A DNA stretch of 64,000 nucleotides from Bradyrhizobium erythrophlei. GTDB lineage: Bacteria; Pseudomonadota; Alphaproteobacteria; Rhizobiales; Xanthobacteraceae. Below, piece by piece: positions 35,783 to 45,185 of this stretch. Position 1 is the stretch's first letter. Every line of letters starts with the position of its first letter. A model generated the notes under the pieces. That model was not told the origin of the DNA and made no database searches. It saw only the letters and a list, made by a program, of their open reading frames with translations. Position numbers and translations under genes: made by a program. The stretch lies in contig NZ_LT670818.1 in assembly GCF_900129505.1 (NCBI RefSeq), positions 4,373,001 to 4,437,000 on the forward strand, given 5' to 3'.

Positions 35783-36409
35783 ATGTCGATGCGTATCCTG
35801 ATCGTTGACGACCATCCGATCGTTGCGTCGGGTTGCCGCGCGCTGCTGGCGGGCGATCCCGATATCGCCGTTCTGGAAGCCTCGGACGCCGAAAGCGGCG
35901 AGGCGGCGTTCGTCACCGAGCGGCCCGACATCTGCGTCCTCGATATCAATCTGCCGGGCGTCTCGGGTTTTGAGCTGGCTCGGAGAATTCTGGCGCGCGA
36001 TGGATCGGCCCGCATCATCATGTTCAGCATGAACGACGACCCGATCTTCGCGGCGCGTGCCATCGAAACCGGCGCAAAGGGCTATGTTTCCAAGTCCGGC
36101 GACCCCGGCGATCTCATCGAGGCCATTCGCAAGGTGGGCGAGGGCGGGGTATTCCTGCCGTCCGCGATCGCTCAACGCATCGCATTTTCCGGGCCGGGAT
36201 TGGCCGAAAACCGTCTTGCCAAATTGACGCAGCGCGAGATCGAGATTTTGCGCCTGTTGGGCGCCGGCAAAAGCCTGTCCGAGATCGCGTGGCTGGTGCA
36301 TTCATCCTACAAGACGATTGCAAATACCTCTTCCCTCATGCGCCAGAAGCTTGGCTTGCGCTCATCCTCCGAGCTCGTGCGTTTCGCGATCGAGAGCCGG
36401 CTGCTGTGA
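35783..36409 (+). CDS. LuxR/NarL-family response regulator
   Basis: 208 aa: receiver domain with phosphoacceptor D54 (VLDINLPGVSG) and an acidic pair in VDDHP. A C-terminal LuxR helix-turn-helix (about 145-205) shows LTQREIEILRLLGAGKSLSEIA and YKTIANTSSLMRQKLG. It is divergent from, and presumably phosphorylated by, the HisKA_3 kinase. Within the island it is the only DNA-binding regulator, so it is the best candidate for binding the tandem repeats at 16773, 27234 and 34111. The start ATG 35783 was chosen because the longer frame adds non-homologous sequence. Confidence 0.92.
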   Translation: MSMRILIVDDHPIVASGCRALLAGDPDIAVLEASDAESGEAAFVTERPDICVLDINLPGVSGFELARRILARDGSARIIMFSMNDDPIFAARAIETGAKGYVSKSGDPGDLIEAIRKVGEGGVFLPSAIAQRIAFSGPGLAENRLAKLTQREIEILRLLGAGKSLSEIAWLVHSSYKTIANTSSLMRQKLGLRSSSELVRFAIESRLL

Positions 36410-36418
36410 GCTGACAAG

Positions 36419-37180
36419 CTAGCCGCGCCCGGCATCGATCCTGGCCTCGGAGACCAGATCGTGCATTTCATCGCCGATCGATGCGATGACGTCCCTGCTG
36501 CGTTTTCCCCGCGGCGGCGGCAGCGATTTCTCGGCGATAATGCGGGCTGGCCGGTCCGAGAGAAAGAACAGCCGGTCGGCCAGCTGGATGGCTTCGGCCA
36601 GATGATGGGTGACGAACAGGGTCGTCACCTCGGTCCGTGTCGTCAGTGCCACGAGTTCGTCGCGCAACCGGGTGGCTGTGGCTTCGTCGAGCGATACGAA
36701 GGGCTCGTCGAGCAACAGGAAATCCGGCCGCACTGCAAAGGCCCGGGCAATGGCCGCGCGCCGCGCAAGTCCCAGCGACAATTCGCCCGGATACCGCGCC
36801 ATGTGGGAGCCAAGGCCCAGCGTCTCGACCAGCTCCGTCAGATCGGCGTTCGCCTCGCTCGCCGGCAGCGCAAGCCGGATGTTGTCTTCGACCGTCCGCC
36901 AGGGCAAAAGGCGCGGCTCCTGAAAGACCATGCCGAGACGGCCAGATCCGGGGGTACGCAGCTCGCCGCGGAAATCCGCATCCAGCCCGGCTGCGATCTT
37001 GAGGATGGTCGTCTTGCCGCAGCCGGAAGGGCCGATCAGCGCACCGAACGATCCTGCTTCGAGTCGAAGCTTGAGGCCACGAACCACTTCCACCGACGTG
37101 CCGTCGGCCGAAAGGTAAATCTTCGCATCGATGCGAAGCTCAAGCGGGGCGGCGTCGCCAGCGGATTGCGCGTCGTTCAA
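36419..37180 (-). CDS. ABC importer ATPase (SsuB/TauB-like) in the quinoprotein island
   Basis: 253 aa ABC ATPase of the nitrate/sulfonate/taurine class: Walker A GPSGCGKTT, Q-loop MVFQEPRLLPWRTV, Walker B LLLDEPFVSLDEAT and switch VTHHL. The signature ELSLGLARRAAIARAF is an atypical variant of LSGGQ. It overlaps the permease gene by about 40 bp and is third in a binding protein-permease-ATPase operon. It converges with the response regulator gene. Confidence 0.9.
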   Translation of the reverse strand: MNDAQSAGDAAPLELRIDAKIYLSADGTSVEVVRGLKLRLEAGSFGALIGPSGCGKTTILKIAAGLDADFRGELRTPGSGRLGMVFQEPRLLPWRTVEDNIRLALPASEANADLTELVETLGLGSHMARYPGELSLGLARRAAIARAFAVRPDFLLLDEPFVSLDEATATRLRDELVALTTRTEVTTLFVTHHLAEAIQLADRLFFLSDRPARIIAEKSLPPPRGKRSRDVIASIGDEMHDLVSEARIDAGRG

Positions 37181-37877
37181 GCGGTTGTACCAGAAAACCT
37201 TCAGTCACAAGCATCAGCGCGATGAAGGATATGGCATAACTCAGTATCTTGGCCATGTCGAACAGCGAGAATGCCGAACCCAGCACGAACCCCACGCCGT
37301 TCGGGCGTCCGATCAACTCGACCACCAGCACGATTTTCCAGACGATCGAGAGGCCGGAGCGCGAGCTGGCCGCCAGATAGGGCGCGAGCTGCGGTATCAC
37401 AACGTGGCGAATTCTCCTGATCCAGCTGAATTTAAAGGCCTTCGCCATTTCGTCGAGATCGGGGTCGAGCGCGCGCGCGCCCTCGCGCATGACGACGGTC
37501 ACATTGGGCAGCTTGTTGACCGCCACGGCCAGGATCGCGGCGGTTTCGTTGAGGCCGATCCAGATGTAGGCGAAAATGATCGTGACCAGGGCCGGCATAT
37601 TGATCAGCACGACGAGCCATGGATCGGCGTATCGATCGATGGCCGTCGAGCGGCCCATCGCATAGCCTGCGATGGTGCCGAGGACCATCGCGATCGCGAA
37701 AGAACCGGTCACGCGTGCGAGCGTGCAGCTCATTTGAAACGGCAATTCGCCGGAGCGGAGGTCGGTGAGGATGGTAGCCCCGATCGTCAGCGGTCCCGGC
37801 AGCAGCCGCGATTGAGCCAGTGCCGCCGCGACGGCCCAAACGGCGACCATGGCGACCAGCGAAAGAATTCTCGGCAA
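37140..37877 (-). CDS. ABC importer permease (SsuC/TauC-like)
   Basis: 245 aa with about six transmembrane segments and the EAA-type cytoplasmic loop (EMAKAFKFSWIRRIRHVVIP). It probably starts at a TTG (37877): GGAGAGTGAGC lies just upstream and the frame has no earlier start of quality. The binding-protein gene ends four bases before. Its substrate is unknown; its place between regulator, TonB receptor and periplasmic EF-hand proteins makes a lanthanide-chelator or cofactor uptake role conceivable. Confidence 0.87.
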   Translation of the reverse strand: MPRILSLVAMVAVWAVAAALAQSRLLPGPLTIGATILTDLRSGELPFQMSCTLARVTGSFAIAMVLGTIAGYAMGRSTAIDRYADPWLVVLINMPALVTIIFAYIWIGLNETAAILAVAVNKLPNVTVVMREGARALDPDLDEMAKAFKFSWIRRIRHVVIPQLAPYLAASSRSGLSIVWKIVLVVELIGRPNGVGFVLGSAFSLFDMAKILSYAISFIALMLVTEGFLVQPLERRAIRWRRRPA

Positions 37878-37880
37878 AGC

Positions 37881-38849
37881 TCACTCTCCGCTCGGGGTCG
37901 GTTGATAATAAAGGCCCGAATCAAGCACCTGCGATGGACCCACCAGTTCAGGGCCGCCGATGCTCGCGAGCGCCTTGAACAGCGCGCGCGCATCCGCTTC
38001 TTCCGCGGCGACCGGCCGTCGGGGTATCCCCTCCCTGGTGCGGTCACGATACGCCTTGAACGTCCAATCATCCTCCGCCCTCATCAGCGGGCGCAGCGCA
38101 TCCCATTCCTCGTCCGATCGCAGCAAGATGTCGTTGGCCGCCTGCGCCGCCGCGATGAAGCGGTCGATCGTGTTCCTGTGGCGTTCGGCGAATTCCTCGG
38201 AGAACGCGTAGCCGACCATCGCCACCGGTTCGCTCAATCCGAATGAGGCCTGCGCATCGCGCACGTCGAGCAGCCGGCGATAGCCCTGAGCCTCGAGCCT
38301 GGCGCAAAAATTCCAGAAATTTAGACCGGCTTCGGCTTCGCCCTGCAGCAATTTCTGGAAGATCAGCGGCGGGGCACCGTACGCGACGGTCGCCTCGCGC
38401 TTGAGATTAACGCCCTGACGGATCGCGGCCGCCTGGACAATCAACCAGCTCTTGTCGAGCGGGCCGCCCGCGACGGCGAGAACCTTGCCCTTGAGATCGC
38501 CAAGCGTCCGCAACGGTGAATCGCCCCGTACCATGATGGAGCCGACCGCGCTGGAATAGGGATAGAACAGCAATTTCGCGCCGAGGGCGCGCGTCCGCGC
38601 AGCCCACAGCCAATCGACGACGGCGAGATCCACCGAACCGCTGTTGAGCGCGAGCTTGCCCGCGTCGGGCGACGCATATTCGCTGATCTTCAAATCAAGG
38701 CCGGCTTTGGCGGCAAGGCCGTGGCGGCGGATCACGTCGAGTTGCCAGGCGAATGTCCCGGTCGTTTGCAGGCCGATGCGCAAGGTCTCGTTGGCCAGCA
38801 TCGGAGTAACCCCGAGCACGACGCAGAGCGTTACGAAGATTCTCAACAT
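37881..38849 (-). CDS. ABC importer substrate-binding protein (NMT1/SsuA-like)
   Basis: 322 aa with a signal peptide (IFVTLCVVLGVTPMLA|NETLRIGL) and a type II binding fold. The LRIGLQTTGTFAWQLDVIRRHGL start and SGSVDLAVVDWLW segment are typical of the SsuA/TauA/NMT1 superfamily. It is first in the three-gene importer operon. Relatives occur in quinoprotein clusters, but the ligand is undetermined. Confidence 0.88.
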   Translation of the reverse strand: MLRIFVTLCVVLGVTPMLANETLRIGLQTTGTFAWQLDVIRRHGLAAKAGLDLKISEYASPDAGKLALNSGSVDLAVVDWLWAARTRALGAKLLFYPYSSAVGSIMVRGDSPLRTLGDLKGKVLAVAGGPLDKSWLIVQAAAIRQGVNLKREATVAYGAPPLIFQKLLQGEAEAGLNFWNFCARLEAQGYRRLLDVRDAQASFGLSEPVAMVGYAFSEEFAERHRNTIDRFIAAAQAANDILLRSDEEWDALRPLMRAEDDWTFKAYRDRTREGIPRRPVAAEEADARALFKALASIGGPELVGPSQVLDSGLYYQPTPSGE

Positions 38850-39066
38850 TCACGCTGCTTCCAGGTGACCGGACTTTGCTGCGCAGCACAAGAGATCGCG
38901 GGTTTGATGATGGCTTCCAGCCCCGCCATTCTTGCGAGAAATCATCCATCACTACAAGCTGGAACTACTCGGGACTATCTGATGGTACGATGCCGAAGGC
39001 GTTCGATTCTCAATGTGTGCCACGAAGGGCTACGTAAGCTGCCTGAAGTGCGGTTAGGATGCTGCC

Positions 39067-39960
39067 ATGGCGGGGGCATCGAAACGCTTTGCTAGGGCGG
39101 CAAGACGGGCGGCAGAATCCTGCCTGCTGCTGGCGCTTGCGACACTTCCGACCGGCGCCCGCTGCGGCACCATCGAGACCGAGCATCTGTTCGGCTTCAC
39201 CATCGGAAGCGATGTCGGGGACGTCGGGGAAAGAGAGCTGGAGGGTTCCGTCACGGGCCGATTCGCAAAGCGGAACGGATTGTACGGGGCGACCGAAAGC
39301 ACGATGTCCGCGGAGTTCGTGCCGATCGCCAATCTTCGAACCGAGATTACCGGTGCCGTCGTTTCCTATGACATTGCCGGGGTGAGCGGGCTCGCCGATC
39401 AGCGCTATGCGGCGTTCGGAGGCCTGTCCGCCGATATCCGCTACCGGTTGCTTGATCGCGCGAGCGCGCCGTTCGGCCTTGCGGTCGGCGCCGAGCCGCA
39501 TTGGGGCCGGGCCGATGAGGTAACCGGCGAACCCGGCAGGCAATACGGCGTCGACTTTGTCGCGGCCGCCGATTGGGAGATCGTTCCGGATCGCGTCGTC
39601 GCGGCTTTCAATCTGCTCTACCAGCCCGAAACCATGCGCTCGAACATGACCGGCACCTGGTCGCAGGAATCCACGGCCGGCATTGCGTTTGCCGTGATGG
39701 CGCAGGTCCGTTCCGGGATCTTTGTTGGCGGCGAAGCGCGCTATTTGCGCAAGTACGACGGCCTTGGGCTGGATGCGCTCGCCGGGCAGGGCTTTTTCAT
39801 CGGGCCGACGATCTATGTCAAACTCTCCGAGAAGGCCTGGATCACGGTGGCGTGGAGCGCGCAAGCGGCCGGCCAGGCTACGGCATCGTCAGCCGGTGCG
39901 CTCGACCTCGTCAATTTCGAACGGCGCCAGGCGCGGGTCCTGTTCGGCGTGAACTTTTGA
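39067..39960 (+). CDS. Putative outer-membrane beta-barrel protein
   Basis: 297 aa. A basic n-region and hydrophobic core (SCLLLALATLPTGARC) form a signal peptide. The mature protein alternates polar and hydrophobic residues, with many aromatic girdle residues, and ends ...RVLFGVNF with a terminal Phe, the usual outer-membrane barrel signature. I do not recognise a named family. It lies between the importer binding-protein gene and the one-EF-hand gene, so it may act as a channel for the same system. Confidence 0.72.
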   Translation: MAGASKRFARAARRAAESCLLLALATLPTGARCGTIETEHLFGFTIGSDVGDVGERELEGSVTGRFAKRNGLYGATESTMSAEFVPIANLRTEITGAVVSYDIAGVSGLADQRYAAFGGLSADIRYRLLDRASAPFGLAVGAEPHWGRADEVTGEPGRQYGVDFVAAADWEIVPDRVVAAFNLLYQPETMRSNMTGTWSQESTAGIAFAVMAQVRSGIFVGGEARYLRKYDGLGLDALAGQGFFIGPTIYVKLSEKAWITVAWSAQAAGQATASSAGALDLVNFERRQARVLFGVNF

Positions 39961-40011
39961 GCATGCGTCTGCGCCATCACGGCCTCGCGTCAGCGCGGGC
40001 ATGCCTTGCTT

Positions 40012-40353
40012 CTATTTCGCGCAGTCCTTGAGAGTTTTTTCCTCGATGGTGAAGACCGCGCCTGTCCTGACTTCGATATTGGGAACCACGCAGGTCCGCC
40101 CGCTTTTGTCGGCAAATTTGACGTCATATATGCCGGGCGCCGTGTCGGTGATTTTCAGGCGCTCGTCGTGATCGACGGTGCCATCCCGATCGTTGTCGGC
40201 CTGGTTGCGGCCCCAATCGTTCTTGCCAGCTGGGGAAAGCTGCAGTGAGGTGATGGTATTGGCCGTCAGGTTCCAGAACCTTGTGTCTTTTGCCGACGCC
40301 GCAATCGGAACGAAAGCTAAAACGAAGACCATCAACGCGGTCGTCCTGGCCAT
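40012..40353 (-). CDS. Small periplasmic protein with a single carboxylate-rich EF-hand loop
   Basis: 113 aa: signal peptide (residues 1-21, cleavage IAASA|KD), then a small beta-rich domain and one canonical 12-residue EF loop D53-N-D-R-D-G-T-V-D-H-D-E64. Asp at positions 1, 3, 5 and 9 and Glu at 12 give a set of ligands like lanmodulin's loops; Asp at position 9 is uncommon in ordinary calcium EF-hands. Two Cys (C88, C111) may pair. A strong GGGAGGACAAGAACA site precedes the ATG. It sits between the outer-membrane protein and the formaldehyde genes, so a lanthanide-binding or chaperone role is an attractive inference, unproven. Confidence 0.85.
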   Translation of the reverse strand: MARTTALMVFVLAFVPIAASAKDTRFWNLTANTITSLQLSPAGKNDWGRNQADNDRDGTVDHDERLKITDTAPGIYDVKFADKSGRTCVVPNIEVRTGAVFTIEEKTLKDCAK

Positions 40354-40454
40354 TGTTCTTGTCCTCCCAAATGTTGGGCGCCAATTTTTCCCGGTGAACC
40401 GGTCAGGCGCCATCGTGTCGTCGGAACTGTTGGATTGATTGGGCAACCGTTCGA

Positions 40455-41300
40455 TCATGCCTTTAGCCGTGCGGCGTGCCAGCGCAGGTGATCCGCCATG
40501 AAGGTCGATACAAAGTAATAGCTGTGGTCGTAGCCGGGCTGGCGGCGAAGGAGCAGGGGAATGCCCGCCACCGAACAGACGCGCTCCAGAAGTTCCGGGC
40601 GAAGTTGCACAGTCAGGAATTGATCGGCGTCGCCGACGTCGACCAGGAGATCGGAAAACCTCGCGCCGTCCTCGATCAGAAAGACCGTATCGTGCTTGCG
40701 CCACGCATCGCGGGCCTCGCCGAGGTAGCCACCGAGCGCCTTGACCCCCCATGGTACTTGCGATGGCGCGACGATGGGCGAAAAGGCGCTGGCGGCGCGG
40801 TAGCGATCCGGATGTCGCAGCGCAATGGTCAGTGCGCCATGTCCGCCCATCGAATGACCCAGGATCGATTGCCGCTTTTGATCGACGGGAAAATGGCCGG
40901 CGATCAGTTCGGGCAGTTCTGCCGTCACATAGCTCCACATGCGGTAATTGCGCGCGAACGGCGCTTGCGTGGCATCGACATAGAAGCCGGCGCCCAAACC
41001 GAAATCGTAAGCGCCGGCGGGATCGCCGGGCACGTCGTCGCCGCGCGGGCTGGTGTCCGGCGCGACAAAGATCAACCCCAATTCAGAACAGGCCTGGCGA
41101 AATTCTCCCTTCTCGGTGACGTTGGCGTGGGTGCAGGTCAGACCCGACAAGTACCAGACCACCGGAAGCTTCGCGCCCGCCTGGTGCGGAGGGACAAAGA
41201 CCGAAAAGGTCATGTTCGTCCCGGTCTCGCGGCTCGCGTGCTTGTAGACGCCCTGGACCCCATCAAACGACCGGTTTGTCGAAACGGTTTCGAGCGTCAT
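40455..41300 (-). CDS. fghA: S-formylglutathione hydrolase
   Basis: 281 aa esterase-D family enzyme that cleaves S-formylglutathione to formate and glutathione, the last step of glutathione-linked formaldehyde oxidation. The nucleophile Ser lies in ILGHSMGGHGAL; Asp (in DVGDADQFL) and His (in GYDHSYYF) complete the triad. YLSGLTCTHANVTEKG is family-specific. It is on the same strand as gfa and the formaldehyde dehydrogenase gene upstream; the spacing of about 100 bp suggests one operon. Confidence 0.96.
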   Translation of the reverse strand: MTLETVSTNRSFDGVQGVYKHASRETGTNMTFSVFVPPHQAGAKLPVVWYLSGLTCTHANVTEKGEFRQACSELGLIFVAPDTSPRGDDVPGDPAGAYDFGLGAGFYVDATQAPFARNYRMWSYVTAELPELIAGHFPVDQKRQSILGHSMGGHGALTIALRHPDRYRAASAFSPIVAPSQVPWGVKALGGYLGEARDAWRKHDTVFLIEDGARFSDLLVDVGDADQFLTVQLRPELLERVCSVAGIPLLLRRQPGYDHSYYFVSTFMADHLRWHAARLKA

Positions 41301-41403
41301 GGCAAAAGAACTCCAGCGCCGCAGGCCGCGGGACCATGGGGCAAAACTGACTATAGCTCGGCGGGTGACTTACACCAGCCGAGCCAGCGACAGTGTAGCC
41401 TGG

Positions 41404-41973
41404 TCAGGCGGCCTTGGGTTTCGACTTCGCCACATGGGTGGCGATCGCGTCCATCAGCGCCGGTGACAGGCAATCATAGGGTTCGAGCCCGAGCTCCCTA
41501 AGGCGCGAACGGATCCCGTCCATCTCGGAAGGGTCGACGCCGGACTCGATCACCGAGGACACGAACGCCGCAAATCCAGGTGCCGCGGAGCCCTGCTCCT
41601 GGAACAGCTCGGGATGGATGAAGTCCAGCCCGTAGAACGGGTGCGCCTTGTTCTCGATGCGGCCGTACATATGGGTGCCGCAGACCTTGCAGGCGTGCCG
41701 CTGGATCGTCGCGGAGGCATCGATGATGTGAAGCTTGTCGCCGTTCTCGAGAACGGTCACGTTGTCCCGCGGCACCACCGCCACCACCGAGAAAATCGCC
41801 CCGTCGGGTTTCCAGCACTTGGTGCAGCCGCAGGCGTGATTATGCGCGACGTCGCCCCTGACGCCGACCTTGACCGGCTTGTCCTGGCATTTACAGACCA
41901 GGGTTCCGCCGGCAAAGCTGCCCGAACCCTGCTTCACTCCGCTATCAACCGACGGATGGATGTGAACAGTCAT
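41404..41973 (-). CDS. gfa: S-(hydroxymethyl)glutathione synthase (Gfa)
   Basis: 189 aa GFA-family protein that speeds addition of formaldehyde to glutathione. The zinc Cys ligands are visible in [20 protein letters not shown] and [13 protein letters not shown]. The start is ATG 41973 with GGGAGGATTGGTT upstream; the preceding in-frame TTG is not needed. It lies between the dehydrogenase and hydrolase genes of the same pathway. Confidence 0.95.
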   Translation of the reverse strand: MTVHIHPSVDSGVKQGSGSFAGGTLVCKCQDKPVKVGVRGDVAHNHACGCTKCWKPDGAIFSVVAVVPRDNVTVLENGDKLHIIDASATIQRHACKVCGTHMYGRIENKAHPFYGLDFIHPELFQEQGSAAPGFAAFVSSVIESGVDPSEMDGIRSRLRELGLEPYDCLSPALMDAIATHVAKSKPKAA

Positions 41974-42029
41974 AACCAATCCTCCCTTGTGTTTGACGAC
42001 TTTGATTTAGAACTCAGAATCCGTTCGAT

Positions 42030-43139
<1,110 letters not shown>

Positions 43140-43186
43140 TTGCCGTTCCTCCCCTCATAGTTTTTTTCTTCTTGATCTGGGCTTTT

Positions 43187-43250
43187 TACGGTCTTGCAAA
43201 ATTACGGTCTTGGAAAATTACGGTCTTGGAAAATTACGGTCTTGGAAATT
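43187..43250. repeat. Four tandem 16-bp repeats upstream of the formaldehyde dehydrogenase gene
   Basis: Unit TACGGTCTTGGAAAAT at 43187 (one change, TTGC), 43203, 43219 and 43235 (last copy AAATT). There are no spacers. The array begins 48 bp upstream of the start codon, within the promoter region, so it could bind a regulator or affect promoter spacing. A slippage-prone array could vary between strains. Confidence 0.88.
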
Positions 43251-43674
43251 CCTCGTCCGGTTGGCAATCTGCTTATTGACCAAGCCGCTCGCTGACGACG
43301 CAACATGTTCAAGACGCAATATATTCACAGCGTCATGCGTCTATGCCGTAGAAGATCAGGCGCAAGATCGCGAGCAAGTATGTCTTTTAAACATTACACG
43401 CTTACGTTCGATGTCAAGGCCGCTGGCCTGACAGATATCTCCATGGAAGAACCGGTCGCTCAGGTTGCGATGCGGCATGAATTGCTCGACCAACCCGATG
43501 AAATGATTCAGCGGCGAGGCCGCGGCACCATGTTTCGCGGCTGGGCGCGGCAAGTGAGCCGCGATTTGATCTTTCCAGAATCCGGCGATCCCCGGAAAGT
43601 TTTCGTTCGAGTTTGAAACGTAAGGATGATTTTGTGCGTATTATGGCGAAGGCATGTTTTGAATGGAGGACAGT
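43251..43674. other. Stretch with no convincing gene
   Basis: An open frame at 43305-43616 (+) and one at 43356-43553 (-) overlap each other. Neither has a ribosome-binding site or recognisable content. The region is slightly AT-richer than its flanks and may be promoter sequence or decayed coding DNA. Confidence 0.4.
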
Positions 43675-43881
43675 TTGATTGAAATCATCCTGACCGTTTG
43701 CGCCATCGCCAATCCCAACAATTGCGAGGAGAAGGCGCTTCAATTCGCCTGGGACGGCTCGATCAACCAATGCATGATCGCGGCGCAACCTTATATCGCG
43801 CAATGGATCGGCCAGCATCCCGCATGGGTGGCAAGGAAATGGACCTGCGATTACCCGGGCAGCAGGAAGCATCAGATTTGA
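43675..43881 (+). CDS. Small Cys-containing conserved-type hypothetical protein
   Basis: 68 aa starting at a TTG (43675) that is preceded at good spacing by TGGAGGACAG. The ATG at 43663 is part of that ribosome-binding sequence and is less likely. The product begins with a short hydrophobic stretch (IEIILTVCAIA) and contains four Cys in all (VCAI, NNCEE, QCMI, WTCDY) plus Trp-rich ends. I recall similar small unnamed proteins in Bradyrhizobium. Function is unknown. Confidence 0.7.
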   Translation: MIEIILTVCAIANPNNCEEKALQFAWDGSINQCMIAAQPYIAQWIGQHPAWVARKWTCDYPGSRKHQI

Positions 43882-43961
43882 CAGTCCAGCATGGGCATGT
43901 GCCCAAGCGTGGCGGCTCGGCGCCGGCCGGGCCTTCGTCGACGGTTTGACGTTACCGATTT

Positions 43962-44945
43962 TCAGTTCGCGCCAAAGGCGACACCCCACGGCAATTCGCC
44001 GACCTGAATGGATTTGATGACCTTCAGTCCCGCCACGTCGATCACCGAGACGTCGTTGGAGACGCCGTTGGCCACGACAAGATATTTTTCGTCCGGCGTA
44101 AAAGCGCCGTGCCAGACTCTCTGGCCGACCAGCAGGTATTTCAGGACGGCGTGAGTGACACCATCGACCACCGCGACCCGGTTGGCGGGGCCGAGATCGA
44201 TGAAGCCGAGCTTGCCGTCCTTGGTGATGTTGATGCCGACCGGCTGGATTGCCTCGGATCGCAGGCCCGGAATTTCGAACTTTACGGTCTGCTTGAGCTG
44301 GCGCGTGGCCGGATCGATGATCGCGAGGTCGCCGCCGATCTCCGAGCTTACCCATAGTTCCGATCCGTCGGCCTTGTACGCCGAAAAGCGAGGACGAGAG
44401 CCGACCAGCAAATTGCCGACGATCTGGCGGCTTGTGGTGTCGATGAAATGAACCATGCTGGTCGTTTCCGACGTGCATATCAGTGTTTTGGAATCCGGGC
44501 TGACGGTCATGCCCTCGGGCTCGATGCCGACCGAGACCTCGCCGACGGACGCCCGCTTCTGAAGGTCGATCACGGTCACCATCGCGTCATTTTCGTTGGC
44601 GACATAGAGCAGCTTGCCTGCCGGATCGATCGTGAATTGTTCCGGGTCGGGACCGGACGGCAGATCGCCGGCGCTGTTGAAGGTCTTCGCGTCAAAGACC
44701 TGGATGATGTCATCGTCGCCGAGGGCGACATAGACCAGCTTGCCGTCACGGGAGACTTCGATACCGCGCGGGCGCTGCCCTGTCTTGATGGTTGCGATCG
44801 TCTCCATCTTGTCCGTGTCGATCACGGAGATGGAATTGCCTTTTTCGTTGGAAACATAGGCAAGGAAGGCAAAAGCGGAACCGGCCGAGAGAGAGAGCCC
44901 GAGCAGGGAGAGGCCAAGTGCCGCAGCCAAGCGCAAATCGATCAT
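43962..44945 (-). CDS. YVTN beta-propeller protein of PQQ-dependent catabolism
   Basis: 327 aa with a signal peptide (ALGLSLLGLSLSAGSAFA) followed by about seven YVTN-type propeller repeats (AYVSNEKGNSISVIDTDKME, LLYVANENDAMVTVIDLQK, VYVALGDDDIIQVFDAKT). This matches the propeller family found next to PQQ alcohol dehydrogenases. Its role, perhaps as a scaffold or metal-binding protein, is not established. GGAGGCCACTAC precedes the ATG. It is divergent from the quinoprotein-associated binding protein gene. Confidence 0.9.
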   Translation of the reverse strand: MIDLRLAAALGLSLLGLSLSAGSAFAFLAYVSNEKGNSISVIDTDKMETIATIKTGQRPRGIEVSRDGKLVYVALGDDDIIQVFDAKTFNSAGDLPSGPDPEQFTIDPAGKLLYVANENDAMVTVIDLQKRASVGEVSVGIEPEGMTVSPDSKTLICTSETTSMVHFIDTTSRQIVGNLLVGSRPRFSAYKADGSELWVSSEIGGDLAIIDPATRQLKQTVKFEIPGLRSEAIQPVGINITKDGKLGFIDLGPANRVAVVDGVTHAVLKYLLVGQRVWHGAFTPDEKYLVVANGVSNDVSVIDVAGLKVIKSIQVGELPWGVAFGAN

Positions 44946-45185
44946 GTAGTGGCCTCCAACGCCTCAGGTCCGCACGATGCAGGCATTGTTTGCCCGCCGA
45001 GAACGCTCAGTCTATCTGACGCTGATCCGCTGAAATAGACAATCGTCCCATGGTCAAACGGAACCAACGCACTCGCCGCTTCGTTGCGCTGCTCGGTAAA
45101 TGGAGTACCCTGATCGTCGCGAGAAATGTTGCGATGCAATCGAGCCGCACAGCTTGCACGACGAGCATCGCATTGGAGGCGTGGT

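Noticed and set aside
43305..43616. Possible 103-aa protein between the formaldehyde dehydrogenase and the small Cys protein
   Set aside because: No ribosome-binding site or recognisable content, and a competing antisense frame overlaps it.
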